From Bacteroidota bacterium (lineage in GTDB: Bacteria > Bacteroidota > Bacteroidia > B-17B0 > Aurantibacillaceae), in NCBI GenBank assembly GCA_021156365.1, contig JAJNDK010000006.1, positions 372,001 through 436,000 of the forward strand: a DNA stretch of 64,000 nt, read 5' to 3'. Shown here piece after piece: positions 61,040-64,000 of this stretch (position 1 is its first letter; the number at the start of each line of letters is the position of its first letter). Position numbers and translations under genes: made by a program. The notes under the pieces were generated by a model. It was not told the DNA's origin. It worked only from the letters and a program-made list of their open reading frames with translations, and did no database searches.

Positions 61040-61912
61040 TTATTTATTTACTATTGACTGAGACAGCATCAGGAGCCATGCTTCCCTGATAGTGCCTTTA
61101 CTGATTAATTCTTTTATTTTCTGATGAAAGCTTACTTCATCTGTAAAAGGGGTAAGCCCGTTTTTATACTGCTCCACTTCTTCATCCGTCGGCATCTGCT
61201 CAAGGTTACCCAATTGCCCGAGGTCATTCCCGCTGAGCACTTTGCTGTTACGTATGGCCGGAGGCAAGATGTCCACACCCAGGCCCAATGTCGTAATCGG
61301 CTTTTGTACTTCGAACAAGGCATCGCCTGAAGCACGGCAATACCAGTTGCCTCCCATGCGGGCCACAAGATCGATCTTCTGCTGGTCGATCACGCCATTC
61401 TCGTTCAGCACTTCTTCGCTGATGTGCATTTTCACTACCTCGCAGATGATGAGGTTGCCTGCGCCTCCGCTGGTACCCAGCTCTTTTACTTCGAGCACTT
61501 TGCATTCGAGCTGTACCGGTGATTCGGCTACCCGGAAAGGCTTTACTTTTTCGGAAGCCAGCTTGGTAAAACCTGCTTTCAGGAATTCGTCCACACCTTT
61601 TGCGTAGGGACTGCTCGTAAGCGACATCTGGTGCACCATCCGGTAGCTCACAATATTGATCACCACTTCTGGTACCTCTTTCACATTGTCATGTGTTTGC
61701 TTGGTCTCGCCTGTTCTTCCGCTTCTGTTGGGCGAAAAGATAAGCAGGGGCGGCCTGGAAGAAAACACATTGAAAAAGCTGAAAGGTGCCAGGTTCGGAT
61801 TCCCATCCTTGTCTACCGTACTGGCAAACGCAATAGGGCGCGGACCCACAGCACCCAGCAGGTAAGCATGGAGTTGTGGTACCGGGATATCGGATGGATT
61901 TATACTCAGCAT
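61040..61912 (-). CDS. flavin reductase-like FMN-binding protein
   Basis: Read from the ATG at 61912 (290 residues), since the earlier in-frame start at 61987 adds an unrelated basic stretch. It belongs to the flavin reductase-like split-barrel family: LLGAVGPRPIAFASTVDKDG, NLAPFSFFNVFSSRPPLLIF (the FMN-phosphate side), then HQMSLTSSPYAKGVDEF and ESPVQLECKVLEV. Such proteins bind FMN and reduce flavins or act as flavin-dependent redox enzymes. The substrate is unknown. The DUF3127 gene follows. Confidence 0.88.
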   Translation of the reverse strand: MLSINPSDIPVPQLHAYLLGAVGPRPIAFASTVDKDGNPNLAPFSFFNVFSSRPPLLIFSPNRSGRTGETKQTHDNVKEVPEVVINIVSYRMVHQMSLTSSPYAKGVDEFLKAGFTKLASEKVKPFRVAESPVQLECKVLEVKELGTSGGAGNLIICEVVKMHISEEVLNENGVIDQQKIDLVARMGGNWYCRASGDALFEVQKPITTLGLGVDILPPAIRNSKVLSGNDLGQLGNLEQMPTDEEVEQYKNGLTPFTDEVSFHQKIKELISKGTIREAWLLMLSQSIVNK

Positions 61913-62018
61913 AAGAAAGACAAAGTACGTTTTTTTATAAGAAATTTGGAAGCGAAAAGCCGGCGAGTTATTAACCAATTTGAACAATAAATCCTATTTT
62001 TACCTTTTCTGAAACCAT

Positions 62019-63044
62019 ATGAACCAGCGCGACAATAGTATAGATATTCTCAGGGGTTTTGCCATTTTTGCCATGGTGGCGGCTAATATGTCGGCTCATA
62101 ACTATGCAGAGCCGCATCCCTTCTGGTTCAGGATCTATGGCAGTTTTGCCGCGCCTACTTTTGTGTTCCTGGCCGGACTGATGGTAGGTTTTACCACCTT
62201 TCACAAAAGTTATCCCCTGTCGTATTACCTGAAAAGAGGGCTGTTAGTGATGCTCGCGGGTGCCTGTATCGATATGTTCTGCTGGGGTGCCCTTCCTTTC
62301 GCCACTTTCGATGTATTGTATGTAATTGGCTTGTCGCTGCCGGTCGCAAAATTAGTGATGATGCTCCAAAAATGGGTGCGGGTAGGAGTGATCGGTCTGT
62401 TGTTCCTGCTGACACCTGTATTGCAGCATTACCTTGGTTATAATGAAGCAGTGGCAGAGCCCTCGCTGAAGTTGTTCCTGAGTGAAGGCTGGCAGGGCGC
62501 TGTGGTATGGAAGCAGTTTCTGATCGACGGCTGGTTTCCGGTGTTCCCCTGGTTAGGTGTTTCATTGCTGGGAGCCTATATCGGTACACTTCGTTGTTCG
62601 CTGCCTATCGATAAAGCGAATGCTGTTTTTGCCTTTGGGGGCACTGTTATGCTTACGGCGGGTATCGTACTCTGGGTTGTTACGAAGCCCGTTCTGGTGG
62701 AGCGGGAAGGCTACAGTGAGCTGTTCTATCCGCCAACTCTGCTGTTCTTCCTGACCTTTCTCGGGGGTGTTTTTGTACTTCTCGCGGCCCTGTATTATGT
62801 GCGGGAGAGTAAATTGCTTTGGTTCTTCAGTGTGTACGGAAAGTCCTCGCTGCTGATGTACATCATGCATACCGTATTCAATGTATATATATTCAATGTG
62901 TTTTTCGGTACCTACACATTGCCCGGATTTGCAGCCGTCTGTATGGCTCACCTGGTGATACTCTGGTTCATTGCTTATGCGGTGCAGTATCTGAAAAAAG
63001 GGAAGAAGCTGCCGCTGGTACTGAGTGTGATATTGGGAGGGTAA
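62019..63044 (+). CDS. HGSNAT-like multi-pass membrane protein (DUF1624 type)
   Basis: A 341-residue protein with about ten transmembrane helices. The start RDNSIDILRGFAIFAMVAANMSAH is characteristic of heparan-alpha-glucosaminide N-acetyltransferase-like proteins, followed by YGSFAAPTFVFLAGLMVGF. FGKSSLLMYIMHTVFNVYIF-type helices at the end match the family. The human relative moves acetyl from acetyl-CoA across the lysosome membrane; the bacterial proteins' substrate is unknown, and envelope polysaccharides are plausible. It converges on mtaB with 9 bp between the stop codons. Confidence 0.85.
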   Translation: MNQRDNSIDILRGFAIFAMVAANMSAHNYAEPHPFWFRIYGSFAAPTFVFLAGLMVGFTTFHKSYPLSYYLKRGLLVMLAGACIDMFCWGALPFATFDVLYVIGLSLPVAKLVMMLQKWVRVGVIGLLFLLTPVLQHYLGYNEAVAEPSLKLFLSEGWQGAVVWKQFLIDGWFPVFPWLGVSLLGAYIGTLRCSLPIDKANAVFAFGGTVMLTAGIVLWVVTKPVLVEREGYSELFYPPTLLFFLTFLGGVFVLLAALYYVRESKLLWFFSVYGKSSLLMYIMHTVFNVYIFNVFFGTYTLPGFAAVCMAHLVILWFIAYAVQYLKKGKKLPLVLSVILGG

Positions 63045-63053
63045 GGGTATTTA

Positions 63054-64000
63054 TCAGGCGGAGATTGCCGCACTTAATTCCTTCACCAAAAAATTCCCAT
63101 CTGCATCGATGCTTTCCAATTGCACATCGATCAGTTGATTCGACAGCGCTTCGTTGAAGGGCATTTTTATTTTGATATAATTCGGAGTAAGTCCGTGCAT
63201 GATCCCGTCGCGGTTCTCGTGTTCCATCAGTACAGTGGTAGTGCTGCCTGTATGCTGCTCGTAGAAGGATCTTGTTTTTTTGGCAGATAAGATCCGGAGC
63301 ATTTTATTTCTTCTTTTTCGTTCTGCAATCGGTACAATACCTGTCATCGTTGCAGCATCCGTGTTGGCGCGCTCGGAGTAAGTGAACACATGCAGATAGG
63401 AAATATCCAGCCCGTTCAGGAAATTATAGGTCTCTAAAAAGTCTTCTTCCGTTTCGCCGGGAAAACCAACGATCACGTCCACACCGATGCAGGCATGTGG
63501 CATTACGGCTTTTATTTTTGTAACACGGTCCACATACAGCTCACGCAAATACCGGCGGCGCATCAGGTTCAGGATCTTATTGCTGCCGCTTTGCAGGGGC
63601 ACATGGAAATGCGGAACGAAGCGTTTGGATGTCGCCACAAATTCAATGATCTCATCTTTCAGTAAATTCGGCTCGATGGAAGAGATCCGGAAACGCTCGA
63701 TCGGCTCTACTTCATCCAGCGCTTTTACCAGGTCGAGGAATGTTTCCTGTTTGCGGCCATGTTCATTCGTGTTTTGGTTCAGTCCAAAATCACCGATGTT
63801 TACACCTGTCAATACAATTTCTTTGATACCCGTCCCGGAGATCTCGTAGGCATTTTGTACAATATTTTCGATCACATCGCTTCTGCTGGCCCCGCGTGCC
63901 AATGGAATGGTGCAATAGGAGCAGGTGTAATCACAGCCGTCCTGCACTTTCAGGAACGAGCGGGTGCGGTCTCCGTAAGAGAAAGAGCTGACGAAATTAG
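63054..64000 (-). CDS. mtaB: tRNA t6A37 methylthiotransferase MtaB, N-terminus cut by window edge
   Basis: The frame continues through the window edge (YGDRTRSFLKVQDGCDY precedes the first in-window GTG), so this is the C-terminal ~315 residues of a radical-SAM methylthiotransferase. The iron-sulfur motif is CDYTCSYC. Characteristic segments are IKEIVLTGVNIGDFG, FRISSIEPNLL, VPHFHVPLQSGSNKIL and DVIVGFPGETEEDF. The end carries a TRAM-like domain. It converts t6A to ms2t6A at position 37 of tRNAs decoding ANN codons. The start and the amino-terminal UPF0004 domain lie outside the window. Confidence 0.95.
   Translation of the reverse strand, partial: NFVSSFSYGDRTRSFLKVQDGCDYTCSYCTIPLARGASRSDVIENIVQNAYEISGTGIKEIVLTGVNIGDFGLNQNTNEHGRKQETFLDLVKALDEVEPIERFRISSIEPNLLKDEIIEFVATSKRFVPHFHVPLQSGSNKILNLMRRRYLRELYVDRVTKIKAVMPHACIGVDVIVGFPGETEEDFLETYNFLNGLDISYLHVFTYSERANTDAATMTGIVPIAERKRRNKMLRILSAKKTRSFYEQHTGSTTTVLMEHENRDGIMHGLTPNYIKIKMPFNEALSNQLIDVQLESIDADGNFLVKELSAAISA

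Noticed and set aside
1-64000. tRNA or rRNA genes, prophage, integrase, insertion sequence.
   Set aside because: I found no tRNA-like cloverleaf, rRNA stretch, transposase or integrase in reading the window; short tRNAs could be missed.

Overview
The window comes from a member of the phylum Bacteroidota. Several independent signs agree. There are two type IX secretion (T9SS) sorting domains: a type B gliding-motility-like C-terminus on a 1565-residue protease and a type A C-terminus on a 318-residue protein. SecA is long (1096 residues), transketolase is split, DUF3127 and DUF4197 proteins are present, and the Bacteroidota -7 promoter box TAnnTTTG recurs in front of genes. No rRNA, tRNA, CRISPR array or recognisable transposase was seen. 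I cannot name a genus.

Layout. 0-11 kb is mostly core: a VWA protein (cut by the window edge), the N-terminal transketolase half, ychF, topoisomerase IV parE-parC, an aromatic amino acid lyase, a membrane-anchored NTR-like protein and inorganic pyrophosphatase. 11-21 kb holds a giant T9SS-exported M43 metalloprotease, purM, a secreted protein with a caspase-like His/Cys pair, a PDZ-alpha/beta hydrolase and an amidohydrolase. 21.4-24.3 kb is a compact peroxide-defence locus: divergent oxyR, then dps, a peroxiredoxin and an AhpD-like protein, with a good candidate OxyR operator between oxyR and dps. 24.3-33.8 kb has a NarL-type two-component system and a series of envelope or hypothetical genes (S41 peptidase, TfoX-N, small DMT-type transporter).

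33.9-44.3 kb is the accessory segment. It carries a DUF4157 (eCIS core) effector-like protein, two small genes including a fibronectin III protein, a seven-unit 42-bp tandem array, a decayed response regulator with an in-frame amber codon, and three co-oriented REP-like palindromes, one of which ends a small secreted-protein reading frame. It closes with an AT-rich 1499-residue CHAT (caspase-like) protein. The CHAT protein is my best candidate for an undescribed system, probably a protease-based stress or defence protein. No partner gene is visible next to it.

44.4-64 kb returns to core functions: secA, a DUF4197 lipoprotein, cinA, a LytTR response regulator overlapping a propeller-type histidine kinase, a cluster of three paralogous small membrane proteins with a DUF2752 protein, an ABC exporter with a possibly leaderless GTG start, asparaginase, a DUF3127 protein with an SSB-like tip, a flavin reductase, an HGSNAT-like membrane protein and the start of mtaB.

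Four dispersed repeat families occupy the intergenic regions: MITE-like elements with CAGACACRGATT-type ends (18.0, 60.3 kb, relatives at 49.0 and 58.7 kb), REP-like GTCCCGAAGCTTCGGGAC palindromes (36.0, 37.9, 39.7 kb), a 40-bp element with GTATCGAGAC (19.9, 45.0 kb), and GTCGCGAGGCTTCGCGA hairpins on both sides of the asparaginase gene.
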